From: Neelides folsomi
Lineage: Eukaryota > Arthropoda > Collembola > Neelipleona > Neelidae
DNA: 64,000 bases
Direction: 5' to 3'
Assembly (NCBI GenBank): GCA_034687125.1
Contig: JAQGBZ010000006.1
Span: 434,001-498,000 of the forward strand
Shown here: one piece after another, positions 38,202 to 52,300 of the stretch
How the letters are laid out: every line of letters starts with the position of its first letter
Position numbering within the stretch: the first letter of the stretch is position 1
The notes under the pieces: generated by a model
The model's database searches: none
Told to the model about the DNA's origin: nothing
What the model saw: the letters and a program-made list of their open reading frames with translations, nothing else
Program-made: the position numbers and the translations under genes

Positions 38202-38669
38202 ATGAAAATAACCATCAAAAGTAAGTCCAAAAAATTGTTGAGATACAGTCGAATTTATTATTTATATTATTCTATCATATTAGCTCTATTAATTTTATTA
38301 ATCATTAGTTAGAGAATTGTAATATGTAATTATTATCTATAGGTTGGAACACAGTCGCGATTTGGAAATGGTTAGCCAATGACGATAAATGTGGAATTTG
38401 TCGAGCGCCTTTTGATGGATGTTGTTCTGATTGCAAAATTCCCGGGGATGATTGTCCGCTAGGTAAATTAAACTCTATTTTAAACAAATCAAGTTCAAAT
38501 TGAAATTGATTTTAATGATTCAATAAACTATTCAACTAATCTTTTTTTATTAGTTTGGGGAGTGTGCTCACATTGCTTCCACATGCATTGTATTATGAAA
38601 TGGTTAGCTGCTCAACAAAATCAAATCTGCCCAATGTGCCGAGGAGATTGGGCATTGAAATCCCAATAA
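38202..38669 (+). CDS. ANAPC11: Anaphase-promoting complex subunit 11 (RING-H2)
   Basis: Three exons (38202-38220, 38343-38462, 38554-38669) give 84 aa, exactly the human length. APC11 is the RING subunit that with APC2 recruits the E2 and catalyses ubiquitination of securin and cyclins. The start MKITIK matches MKVKIK of the family and comes from a 19-nt first exon. RING-H2 zinc ligands are visible: C23xxC26, C34, C37, C44, C51xH53, H56, C59, C72xxC75. Conserved blocks are [31 protein letters not shown] and CPMCRGDW. It is convergent with RIOK2, with 279 bp between stops. The tiny first exon is too short for standard gene callers and fixes the start. Confidence 0.96.
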
Positions 38670-38768
38670 CGAACTGAACTCTTTTTTATTCATACTTTGA
38701 TAAACTTAATTAATCTGGTCCTGGTTGTGTCTTATTAATACAACAATTATGCAAAAGTTTTATAATGA

Positions 38769-38774
38769 AATAAA
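38769..38774 (+). terminator. Poly(A) signal AATAAA of ANAPC11
   Basis: AATAAA lies 99 bp after the stop codon, in the gap shared with the converging RIOK2 gene, so the two transcript ends must lie close together. Confidence 0.5.
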
Positions 38775-38948
38775 GTATTTTGATCAATAATTAATAAGGT
38801 ACGATTTGTTAATTTTATTCATCATAGTAGTATTTTAACTTTCAACTAAACTTACAATTACAACAATAGCGATTTCGTTATCTTATGCGTAACAAATATT
38901 TAAATTGAAAATTACATCTATAATTTTAAGATCAGTGGAAAATAAATC

Positions 38949-40987
<2,039 letters not shown>

Positions 40988-43900
40988 TTTAATTCCTCTT
41001 TCTGTTCAACACTCGAATGATTATAATTTGATTACAATTAAGGTTTAAACAAAAGCAGATCTATTTTGTCAGATAATTCAGTGATTCGGTGGATATTAGA
41101 AATTCGGAGAGAGCGAATGAACCATGAGGTCGAGCATGCCTCTTTCTTCTGCTGAATGCTTCTGATATGAAATCTACGATGAGGGAGAAACATCATAGAG
41201 GGAGTCTTCAACATTCTTACATGAAGTCGCAATTCAATTCAATGCAAAAATGCAATGTTCAAAAACACGCGTCGACTACGACGACGTTCCTTGTTAATTA
41301 ACAAAGACGATATCTCGATTATACCAATAATGGATGCGGATGCACTAATTTATTTATTTATCATTAAGTTTAATTATAATTTTATTAACAATATTAAACT
41401 AGATATATTTATTTTAAACGTTATTTAAACAAATTGGCTTTTACTTGTTTTAACTTGTTCGACCTGCTGATTAAAATCCATTTAAAAGATGAAAGAGAGA
41501 TGAAAGGTCTTTTAGATACCGCAAGGGACCTGAATTTGCAAATGTTGAATTTGGGTGTGGGAGCTCAAAGATGACTCTTTGCTTATTCAACTGCCGGAGC
41601 TTAATTTGATAGTCAATTCTCTCTCCTAGTTCTTTCATTTGGAAAAAAATTAAATTTCATGACCATGGCCCTTGAAATCAATACGGTTGGATGAGTTTTC
41701 CTGGTTTCTCTAATTTACCCTCTTTATTCATTCCTAAATATAATCCTCTGGTTCTCGAACACGACATGATCAATAAACTCCGACATCAATTTAATTACGA
41801 AAAACGCTGATTTGAAAATTGAATTCCACATAAAATATTGAACAATAATTCCCTTCTGTCTCTCAATTTTTTCCTCTCTCAATAAATTACTTCAAAGATG
41901 GGGGCTTTTACGCTTGACCAAATGAGAGAAGTAAAAAACAGAGTCAAAGTCAATTAGAAAATGCGTAGATTTGCAAGTTTTTTTACCGAGAATCTCAATG
42001 GTGGAATTTTACCATAAAAAGTGGAAGAGATGGGAAAGAAATCATTGTAAATTGGATTTCCCATTGGGAAGATCTCGGTGCATAAGTTTCGCTTCTTGAT
42101 TTTTACAGGCCGTTTGAAGAGAAATTCGATTAAAAATTTCCACCCACTACACTCGGAAGGGATGAGGGAGTTTTATGGAGCATTGCTCACTCAATGAGAT
42201 GGTCTAATAAGGGTCTCATTTTTAAACATTCTCATAATTTTCACGAGTGCATCAAAGGAAAAAAGTTGAAAGGGTAGCCGGGTCTTTCCTTGTTCATGGT
42301 GAGCCCGAAGTCGGGGATTCTCCTTCCTCTGTTCCACATCAATGAGGACTCATCTCGGAGCTCATTCTCCCTCTTTTTTATTTCTTTTCTTCTACTAATC
42401 GAATCTTTCATACATCTCAAAATTTAATGGCTTTAATGGTCCATCTCATTTATTGTAGACTTGCAATATACAAATTATTCAAAATAAAATATTTTTGCAT
42501 TCATGATCGATATTCCTGATTTGTATCTTTCAATTAATTGTGAGCTGATTTAATATTTGTAGTTTTAATAATAATCTTTGTCGGTGTAGATCAAATATAT
42601 TTGTACATGTAGGCGTATTGTTAAGTCTGGAACTGTAAGTCTGAGTCTGAGCATTTCGAGTTGATTCTTTCGTTGAAGTTTGTGACGAATTAAGATAAAT
42701 TATGAGGTTGGGAGAGAAAGACAAAATTTTGAGTCATAACAAGAGGATTTTAGTGGATGATGGACGTCAAAACGCTTTGTTCCCTCTCTGTTTGCTTTCA
42801 CCGGCTGTTTTGACGGAAAGATGAAGGGAGGTGTTTACTTCACCTCTGAACTTCTCTTTCCCATTTCCAATTGTACTCTCCTTGTTTACTCCCAGAGCTA
42901 ATGGTTTGCGGAGGAGGTGGCGGAGTCTCCAATTTGGACAGAAAGGGGAATGAATGGCGGAGGAGGCTTTTGATAAGAGAACCCAAAGATTCCAGACGCT
43001 TCCTAATCACAACTCTCATTCTCTCCATGATTAATGAAGAAGAATTGTGTGAGGTGTTGCTCTATGAAATGAATTAACAATGGCCAAAATTCTGCTTTAT
43101 TCTTCTCATTATATTCAAATTTATGATTTATAATAAAATAATCTCTTATTATTCCAATCATTGTCCATTGAAGTATTAAATACAAATATTGTATAATCCT
43201 GACACTTATAAATATAGCTTATAATTATATGTAATACATTGTATCAATGCTTCAAATACTAAAGATATTGAGAGAATGACTGTAGGAAATTGTGATTTTA
43301 GTTGAAACTGAAAGGAACCGGACGGATCTGAGGGTGATGTGTCAAGGGAGCATGAGATCCTGCTAAGGCACCCTTGTTCCCTTCCGATGGATCCCATTTC
43401 TCTCAAAACCATGACTAATGAAGACTTCCAACTAACGATAACTTCAAAATGAGGGACGAAACTGGCCGCGGTCAGTCTCTCAAATTTATTCATCATCCGT
43501 CCCCTCGTTTCACATTTTATGAAAAGCGTAATTTTGTATCCAACTCTCATCTTTATCCTGAGTGAGGTCCATTTCCTCTTCCTTGCCACCATTAGAGCTC
43601 GTACATGACTCAAGACTATTATCATAGAATCAAAAAGCTATTTATAAAGATAAACTTGTATAAGGTTACCCTAATAGTCAATATGTCAAGTTGAAAAATT
43701 GGTAAATGAAATCCTAGGCCGGTGTAAGGGGCTCAACTCCAAATACCAGTAGTTGGAATAAAGCCCAAAAGACGAGACAGAAGCCCATGTGAGAAATTTC
43801 AAATTCATGTACAGATCCAATCTGACATTTTAAATCCAAACTTGTGATCCGCATCTTATTTGACCAAACAGGGGAACCTTCACTGGTCAACTGAGGAGAA

Positions 43901-44979
43901 AATTTTGAGTGACTGGACGTGATTAATGATTCTTTTTCTATCTGGGAAGAGAAGGGAAGTTTTTGTGTTTGATGGTCAGAGGGAAAGATGATGTATCAAG
44001 TGAACCTTTGGGAATGGTGAATCGACCCGGGCTTTTATCATTAGGGTGTGTAATGGTGGAAAATATCCTTCAATAGAACCTTCCAAAGAAAACAATAAGG
44101 TTGAACATTGGAAGGTTAAATACACTTTATGTATTTAGAACGACATTGACAAGGGTTTTGAGTTTCAAAAGTTAAAAGTTGGTGTTGTAACCTTTTTCAT
44201 TTGAAACTTTTCATTTGCTACTTTCAGATCCTAATGATGGTAAGATTCATTTGGGATTTGGGTGCAAAAAAACTTTACTTAACCAAACCAAATTTTACTT
44301 AACCAACATTACAATACGACAATACTTATGCTATTGGTCCTTCAAGGAATATTTCAGATATTCTGATCAAAATAAGAAAAGGCCATTTTTGTCCACAGGA
44401 CTCATACTTGCATAATTCGCCGTTTTGAATAATTTGACTTCCAAATCAAAGTAAAGATATTCTTCTCGAGTTTAGAATAAATGATATCTAGTGGATTTAA
44501 GTGATATAAGGCTTCTTATACTTCCTATATGATACATATTTTATATTGTAAATATCCTTCATGGGGAGCTTCTATCTACCATAATAAGTATAGAATAAAA
44601 AAGGCTGATTTGAATTCATTCATGCTCTTTTCAAAACGTTGGTCTCTCCGGAGTTCAACTCTTTGAGGGAAAAGGAGGAGAGTAAAAGTGAATTTTCCCC
44701 ACTCGCTTTCGGAGCTTCAATTCTGAATGACAATTGGGTTTGACAACTCCCAATAGTCAAAAAATGCAGATTTGAGCCACAGGACTTTTGTGCCATAAAT
44801 TCATTTAGAAGGATTTTTTTCATTGTTTTATGATATTATGAATTAAAATTCTATCCTTGTGATATGAATAATTCCAAATGAAAATATTATTTTATAAATT
44901 ATTACCAGCAATCAGCCAGCCTCCCGACTGGTTGATAACTTCTTTCCATTAAAAGCTATTAAATGGTACAAACCGTAGG

Positions 44980-45360
44980 GTCCGATATCTGTCCCCCGAC
45001 CCGGATACTTTTAAAATCATAACCCCCAGACAGATTTCGGGCCAGGACATACAATGGATAGAAGTTACGAAACCGTCGTGGTCTTTAGTTATAAAATATC
45101 AGTGTGTTTAGGTAATCCGTCGACATTTAGCTCTTATTACAACAGTGTGGGCTGAATTAATATTACAAACCTCTTAAAATCATGACAATGACACAGAATT
45201 TGACATTTGCCACCCGATTCGGGTATTACCCGAGCCAGAAGGTCGGGACGTACAGGAACGATCCACTCCTGTGACATTATGGGCCCGGAGTCGGACACAA
45301 TTTTTTTAAATCATAAAATCAGGCAAGGGAGGGAAAGAATTTACGAAAAAACGTTTCCCT
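44980..45360. repeat. Degenerate ~290-bp tandem duplication, GC-rich
   Basis: Two stretches read alike about 290 bp apart. The first runs CCGACCCGGATAC, TTTTAAAATCATAA, then GAAGTTACGAAACC; the second runs CCCGGAGTCGGACAC, TTTTTAAATCATAA, then GAATTTACGAAAAA. A further TTAAAATCAT lies between them. The segment is rich in CCCGA/TCGGG, including CCCGATTCGGG, unlike its surroundings. It may be an old mobile-element fragment or a decayed duplication. The alignment was made by eye. Confidence 0.3.
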
Positions 45361-45706
45361 ATGAACGTATGTCTAGCTCACACTCGCCAACTTTTCCAAA
45401 ATATTTCAAAAGTTTATGTATCTCCTCCTTGCCAAAACCCACATTGTCGCAGATTACTCAAAGACGGAGGGTCGGATCAAAAATTCCCCCCCTCCCGTTA
45501 CATTCATTATTGAGGTACGACGGTCATTTTGGTATATTAAACACACTTCCCACTGCTAATTCCAAAGCTAAAAGTCGGCTTACTTCAGACAAACACCAAT
45601 ATTTTATATATGTAAATTAAATATTTTCTTATTAATATTATTAGTTAAATCGTAAATATTGAAGCATACGTTATTATTTATTATAGAGTATAGAGTGAGT
45701 GAATAG

Positions 45707-45714
45707 GCGAGGAT
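45707..45714. repeat. Left 8-bp target-site duplication GCGAGGAT
   Basis: Matches GCGAGGAA at 46352-46359 in 7 of 8 bases and directly borders the terminal inverted repeat. Eight bases is the hAT hallmark. Confidence 0.65.
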
Positions 45715-46351
45715 TAGAAAAGGGAATTTATCGGGAATATTTTTTATCGGAAAAACGATAAATAATATATGATATATAATAAAAAATAACATATGTAAAA
45801 TTAACATTTAATGATGTTTTTTAATATAATTTTTTAATAATTGGGAGATTTTTACTACAGGGTGACCAAAGTAAATGGAAACTTCTAAGAAAATAGTTTA
45901 ATACACCAATCAGTGAAACTTTTCCAAAAAATGATTTGTAGATTTCATTAAATACTTATCTTTTTATTACAAAATATATTTTAATAATTTTTTTCAAATA
46001 ATATGTAATGTCCCATAAAACTATGAGCAAATTGCTTTGGGTAGCAATCTCCAGAAAGAATTTACTAAAATTTTGACATTTTTCATCTATTCTAAGTCCA
46101 AATACTTTTTAATAGGTTTCAACATCATGAATATATTACAATACCTATCTATAAGTCTCCATTTACTTTATTCTCCCTTTACTTTGTAAGTTAAGGTAGT
46201 TTCTATTTCAAATATTAAGTTTTGATTGAAATTATGTAGCTAATTTGATAATTTACAGATAACAGATTTATCAGTTTTATCAATTATTATCGATAAAAAT
46301 TTTCGATAAACGATAAATGAAAAACCCGATAATTATCGATTACTTTCCCTA
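45715..46351. mobile_element. Non-autonomous hAT-type element (MITE), interrupted
   Basis: The left end reads TAGAAAAGGGAATTTATCGG and the right end, reverse-complemented, reads TAGGGAAAGTAATCGATAAT. Both ends then carry many TTTATCG/CGATAAA units (for example TTATCGGAAAAACGATAAAT on the left, CGATAAACGATAAATG on the right). Flanking 8-bp duplications match 7 of 8. No transposase frame is present, so the element depends on another hAT. Without the insertion inside it, the original copy would be about 315 bp. Mismatches in ends and duplications show it is old. Confidence 0.7.
45858..46179. mobile_element. Tc1/mariner-type MITE nested in the hAT element
   Basis: 322 bp bounded by TA on both sides (45856-45857 and 46180-46181). 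The left end CAGGGTGACCAAAGTAAATG and the reverse-complemented right end AAGGGAGAATAAAGTAAATG match in most of about 32 bases, including the run AAAGTAAATGGA. A TA target and CAGGGTG-like ends are typical of Tc1/mariner. No transposase frame is inside. Its position within the hAT ends gives the order of events: hAT first, mariner later. Confidence 0.72.
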
Positions 46352-46359
46352 GCGAGGAA
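46352..46359. repeat. Right 8-bp target-site duplication GCGAGGAA
   Basis: Partner of the copy at 45707-45714, differing in the last base. Confidence 0.65.
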
Positions 46360-49300
46360 ATAAGAACTGTTGAGATGTGTGATGGTTGAGTGTGAAAAAA
46401 GTTATTCCTTAGGGAGCATGATGAGGAAGGAAGTTAAGAAGTGGAGTTCCATAGTTGATTTGAGTCGAAATCCCAAGACGGAACAGATAGTGTTGTGAAG
46501 ACCAGGCAATGAAAGATAGTGACAGATGAGGAAGAAGAGGAAAGATGCTCCCTCCCTTCGGGTTCATAAAAGTGTCATAATTTCATTCTACACTCTCTTC
46601 CTCCCATCGAATGATCCGATGGAATGAAACAGCTTCCTCCACCAATTCCACTTCCCAACTTCCCTCCCCATCATCGTCAAAATCAGAAAAAGAAAACAGA
46701 AAATGAACTCCACCTCAAGTTCGAAAGTTTATTAGTTTTGGCCTTTCCCTCGCTCTCTCCTAATCATTAGTCAACACAGGACTTGATGTCATTTGATCAT
46801 TAAAATCTTTATTGCTTCATTTATCCTTTCCCATAGATGCTTTCATCCACTTTCATATTTTTAACGTTATATTAAAATTATAAATTAAATGATGTTTGAA
46901 AACTCCATTGTTGATATTTATCTTAATTACAAATATTATAATTTTCATAATTTAGATTGATGCAGAATGTTAGAGATTATGAATTTCAAATTTTTAACAA
47001 AGTAATACAATTAACGTAACATGCGGATGCGGGCATGTTTGATTTTTATTGTTAATCTACACCAGTATACGTTTTTTATGTATTAGTTTCAAAATATATA
47101 TGAAATAAAAATATATGAAAAGAATTGATACATTCGTGTGCCTGTTTGTTGAAATATGAGTTTGAAGGGAACGAGGGACATTTACATTCAAAGATTCGAA
47201 AATGGGATGGAGCAGAGTTCAAAGGTTGTATCCGTTGAAAAGTTATCAAAGCCTGACAACACCTGCTACATGTCCATTATCTATCTTATCATCCCCACTG
47301 AGTCACTACATTTAAATTCAATTCCATAAGTCACAACAGTAGGATAGAAAAAATTACGAAGGATAGTAATGCGTGAGAAGAAATTTACATTTTTTATGCA
47401 TCCATAACACAATATTTCTCATTATTCAATCAATCAAAATATAAACGTGTTGTTTAATTATTTAAATAAACTTACGAAAATAAATTAATAATTAATAATA
47501 CCTTTTTAAGTATGAACTAAAACTTAAGAAAGTTCTATGATTTAATGTCAATAATTTTTACGACTGAGGTTTTACCGAAAGGACTATGCGTTTGACTTGA
47601 ATGTACGTGTGCGTTTTCTTTGGAAGCTAACTCCTCCCAAACGCCTTAACCGGATCAGACCACATAATATGGAGAATTTAAAATTATTTTTCGGATATTC
47701 CAACATTCCTTTTTCAAATTTTTGAAGTCATCGTCTATGATGTAACCGATGCCACGGTCTGATCGATGAGTTGTGTAATAATAATAAGTTTGTTGTTAGA
47801 GATTGAATTGGTTTTTTCTCTTTTATCCCAAGAACACGTGTAGGTTTACCAAATGCACCAGTTGGTCAAAGGACCCGTGACATTCAGGACCCAAGGCTCA
47901 TGATGGATCGGATCACAAATTCACAATCACTCCTCCTCATCTTCTTAAATGTAACGGTGTAAGAAAGAGTGTGTGGTGATATCATCTCCATCAAGATTCC
48001 TTACACTATTCATTGTCATCCAAGGGAGAGGGAGAAGTCGAGAAAATGACTGATCACCAACACCCCGAACTCAACAATCAAACTTGGTTATTAATATTGC
48101 ACTAGCTCATCTCCCTTTGCGGTTACAATAGGGTGGGGCAGGAAGAACAATAGACTTGCTCTCAATACATGTTCAGAATGAAATTTTTTTAAAATTTTAA
48201 TCTGAAAATAACTGTAAAAAGATTAAAAGGAATTATAAGTTTATACTTGTTCATAGTTCCTGCTCATAAATCTATCTAACTCATACCAATGTTATTGTAT
48301 ATAATATTCCAATATTTTAAAATTTTATAAGGCAGTAAGACTTGTCTTCCGATTCTTTGATGGAAGACCGTTCCAATGTCCAAACACCTTCACTCCGATC
48401 ATCACAAATCAGAGAATCAAAAAACGACATATTGTAAAACAACTATCCTATACAGGGAGGGCCATAAGTACTTTTGTATCTACGATGTATCTAGTATATC
48501 AAAATGTATTTATTTTTTATTTAAAGTATTTTACAAATTACTGAATGAATTTATAGTAATAGGTATGCAAAGTTTTAAAATATTTTTTCAAACCTAAAAT
48601 TTAATTTTAATTCTGATAAGAATGACGCTGATAAAAACGGGAATTTGAATTCAAAATCGTTCAATCACAATCGCGAAAAAATGCAATGACAATGTCAATT
48701 TAAAATTTTAATAATGACTTCCAATGTATGGGAAATGAATGAGTGGGATTAGGCATTGTTGAATTCATGAGTTTGAGTGGAAATAATACAAAAGAGGAAG
48801 TGGCGGAAGGGAGTGCAATTTTATCGATAATCCATCATTCTCTCGACATTTCACACAGTCTGGTTGTGGGATATTCCGGATAGGAAATTGCATTGGAAAT
48901 GATGATTAGTGGGCGAGATGAGAGCGGAGGTCCAACCTCGATCTCGATCAAAGTCCCGAGTCGAGGGAGCCTTAGTTATGTAATAATCATCATCCCCACA
49001 ACCGCAGGTCCTTCTCATTGAAATTCAAAAGTCCAGCCCCTTGTTTTTGTACGGGTCGGAATTGGTATTTAGAACGATGGTCCCTCCACTGATAGCAATG
49101 TACGTACATTTAGATGACATAAGAACAAATTACTCTGCGACACTTCTTCTCTCCTGACTCTCATCTCGCTTCAAAGTTGTCGACGGCGATTGAGGGGCTT
49201 TCAATGTGTCATTGTTTCCTTTGAATTTGGCTTGAATGTAATGAGAACTGTCCTTTGTCTTCTCCTCACCCCGAATTTGCCAAAGGGACCCTGTTGTTTA

Positions 49301-52300
49301 ATTTCCTCCTCCTCTTGTAATTAGAACCGCGTTGAAGTGTCAGACTTTTGTGTCTGTTTGTATACACAGGGCGATCTGGGAGTTCTCCATTCATTCCTTC
49401 CGGCTCGTGATGTGGGCATTTAAAGTAATCCCAGCTGTTGGGAAGATAAGGGGAAGGGTTAGGAGACAAAGTAGGAGAGAAAATTTAAATTTCCAAAGGG
49501 TTGGCTCAGATGGAACCTCCGATGTGATGTTTGACATCTCGGAAGAACCATTAATCTGACCCGATAAGCGAACACCCGCGTAAGCCGCCCTGAGAGTGCC
49601 AAGAGAGCTCTCAACGTGCCCTCATATCTAGAGCGTCATCGGAGGGAAACGACCGCAGACAACCTCCGATCCACCGTGGAGCATTCTTTCTCTCGGGGAG
49701 CCCACTTTTTCAAATTAGAATGTAAATGCCGGGATCCGAAATTGCCCTCTGTGGTTCTTCCGCCTCTGTTGAATCCTCGGGAGAAAGAGCCGACTCATTT
49801 TCCTCATTCCCATTTCCACCCGGTTCTCCGACCCAGGCCCTTGACAAATGAATTGCCTTTTTTACTCACACAATCTCTTTCCCTTTCTCGGCTTTCTCTT
49901 TTTATTCGCTCAAAACCCCCAGTTAATTCTACCTCCTATATCACAGACACAATTTATAAGCCATCCAATTACGGAAGCCTTTTATACGCCGACCACATCT
50001 CATGTCATTTCCAGACCGAGGGCTTTTTTTCATTTTTTCCGGAAATTCTTCAAAAAAAATTTCTCAATCTGGATTCTTTCTTTGGTAGAAAAAACCTGAT
50101 GAAAATAATTTAGTTTAGTACTTTTTTCCCTTCATACCAAAAGGCTTAGATTTATTAACATTCCAACTTACAAATTTTTGGTTTTATTGTGACGTAAAGA
50201 ATATATATTAAATACATGTACGAATTTTTTGTATTATGTATGAATTTTGCTGGATTGATCTGAACACGTTTGTAAAATTCTTATTGTAAAATGTTATTCA
50301 AGAATTATCAAATGACAAAAGTAATTAAAGTTTTCATTCAATGGGACAGTTGGGCATTTAGGAATTTTATTTAATTCAGTTAGATTAGCAATTAAGATGA
50401 GTTTGAATCATTAAAAGAGGGGATTTCATAGCTTCAGATGTAATGGAGACAATTTGTGGAGGGCGAGGTCTTTTAAGGGTGTAATTATAAGGGATAAAAA
50501 GGTCTCGGGGGATGTTGCCCCTGTGGTCGCGGATCGGAAGCTCAAAATATTCATAAAGATGTTCTCCCCAATAATGGAATAAAAAAGAAGAGGGTGGGGA
50601 CTGTGGGCAAAGCTGCAGAGATTCCATGTAGATCCACACTCCCGATTACTCCTGATGGGATGGGGTGGCGAAAATAAAAGATTGCCTTCCAACCCTCACT
50701 TCGATCTCAAAGATTACTTGTCGAGATTTGAACCCACGAGGGCTACACCCCGAACACAATTTGCATTTTCATGGATTTTTGAATGGCTCTCTTATCGGAG
50801 CATTGGAATAAAGTAAAATAAGTCCTTCTTTACAACCCACAAATCTGTAAATACCGGAAACAAAGGATTGCTTTTATACAAAACAAATGAGATCTAAAAC
50901 AGAGACCACGCTTGCATAAATACAAATACATAATGTCCAATATGTAATAACAACTACTTTAAAGTTAATAGAGATAGATTATCATTTCTGGTTCTATTTT
51001 GAATCCACAAAGCGTAAGTTTCAATTTTGAAAATTTGCTCATGCAATTCAACACTGAAACTTATCCCGACCAAACCCAAGAGAATTCACAATTTCGAATT
51101 TGAATCGAATATTCGTTGCACATACTGCACAAACATAATGCCATTTCTCATGCTTTACTTGGAATTGTTACAAACAATAGCTAAAATGATAATTTGTAAA
51201 TAATTGAACAATTGAATAACTTAATCCAAATAAATTTTTAATAAAAAATTAAATAAATAAAATTTACTAAATATTTTGAATTATAGTAAAGAGACTTGAT
51301 TCCCATTATAAAATTATCGTTATCAATGATGCCAAACGAAGAAATTAGAACATTATTATGTACCATGAAAATAATCTCCAGTGGGGAACAATTGTAAGTG
51401 AGTTAAGGTACGGAACATTTTCATTTCCTTTGACTATTTTGAGGGCGAGTGAAAGATGAAAAATCCTTTTTCCTACCACGGCATTCAAGATGGGTATCTC
51501 CCAAGTTGTTTGAAGGGACCGAAACCCATTGAACAATCGCGTGGGTTGAGGGTTCTTAGGAAATAGACGGTCGGAAGGGAGGTCAAAAGATTTTGTGTCA
51601 AGCTGAGCCGTCAAAGTCTTTAGGAGAAAAATGAGCAGAGGATTCTACTTCTCATCGTATGAATTTTCTGTGGCTAGATCGAGATAAATTGCATCACTTG
51701 GTTCTTACGCTGTCGGTGGCTCTTCATCATGTTAATCTCAAGAGGATATTTTCACTCTTCACTTCTTAATAGTAGTAAATAAAATAGAAAAACAGAAGTA
51801 AATACATACGCAGTAGTATTGGTATGTAATCTGTTATATTTAGGTAGTATTTATTACTGCTATATTAAATCTTATACTAATTACACAAAGAGATTGTACG
51901 GATTACAATGAACACACACGAAGATAAAACCAGAATATTAGCTAGAAGGGTTGAATAAAACCGAAGGGTGAATAAGACAAAGTATCTAACCGTAAATAAG
52001 TACTACTGATAAATAGGATCCACTCGTTGTGCTACTCACTCATTTAGTCAGTCAGTCAGTAAGACATTGAAACTTGAAGAATTTAAAAATAAAAAAATAA
52101 TGTGTTTGTAAAGAAAATTTAGAAAACTCAACACTTACATTTTACGGTATTAAATACTCGTACCATACATTACCTATGTTCTGTAAATTATACTCCTAAA
52201 AATATGGATTTCAGTTGCATTAGTTATTATTTTTGTATATTTTTGGATTCATGTGGTTTTATGACTTCCATTAGGATTTCGTTGATACTTCTCACGCTAG

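Larger units (their letters stand above)
40988..45714. other. Start of a 23-kb gene desert
   Basis: After the RIOK2 start no exon could be supported. AT-rich DNA alternates with GC-richer patches (41480-41640, 42290-42370, 42840-42960, 43280-43580). Open frames reach 139 codons but carry no family motif, signal peptide or splice partners. The left end contains the RIOK2 promoter region. A GC-richer degenerate duplication (44980-45360) is listed separately. Confidence 0.5.

Noticed and set aside
43206-43625. 139-codon open frame on the minus strand
   Set aside because: No motif and no promoter or splice partner; it looks like a chance frame in a GC-richer patch.
45207-45620. 137-codon open frame on the plus strand
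   Set aside because: It runs through the degenerate GC-rich duplication, has no family motif, no signal peptide and no splice context; its length is explained by local GC.
49616-50113. 165-codon open frame, longest in the desert
   Set aside because: Composition drifts from Arg-rich to Phe/Ser-rich with no domain, and other frames over the same bases are also open for long stretches.
50700-50760. tRNA-like B box on the minus strand (GGGTTCAAATCTCG)
   Set aside because: No matching D-arm, anticodon arm or acceptor stem could be drawn, and the T-stem has a mismatch; not a tRNA or a clear SINE.
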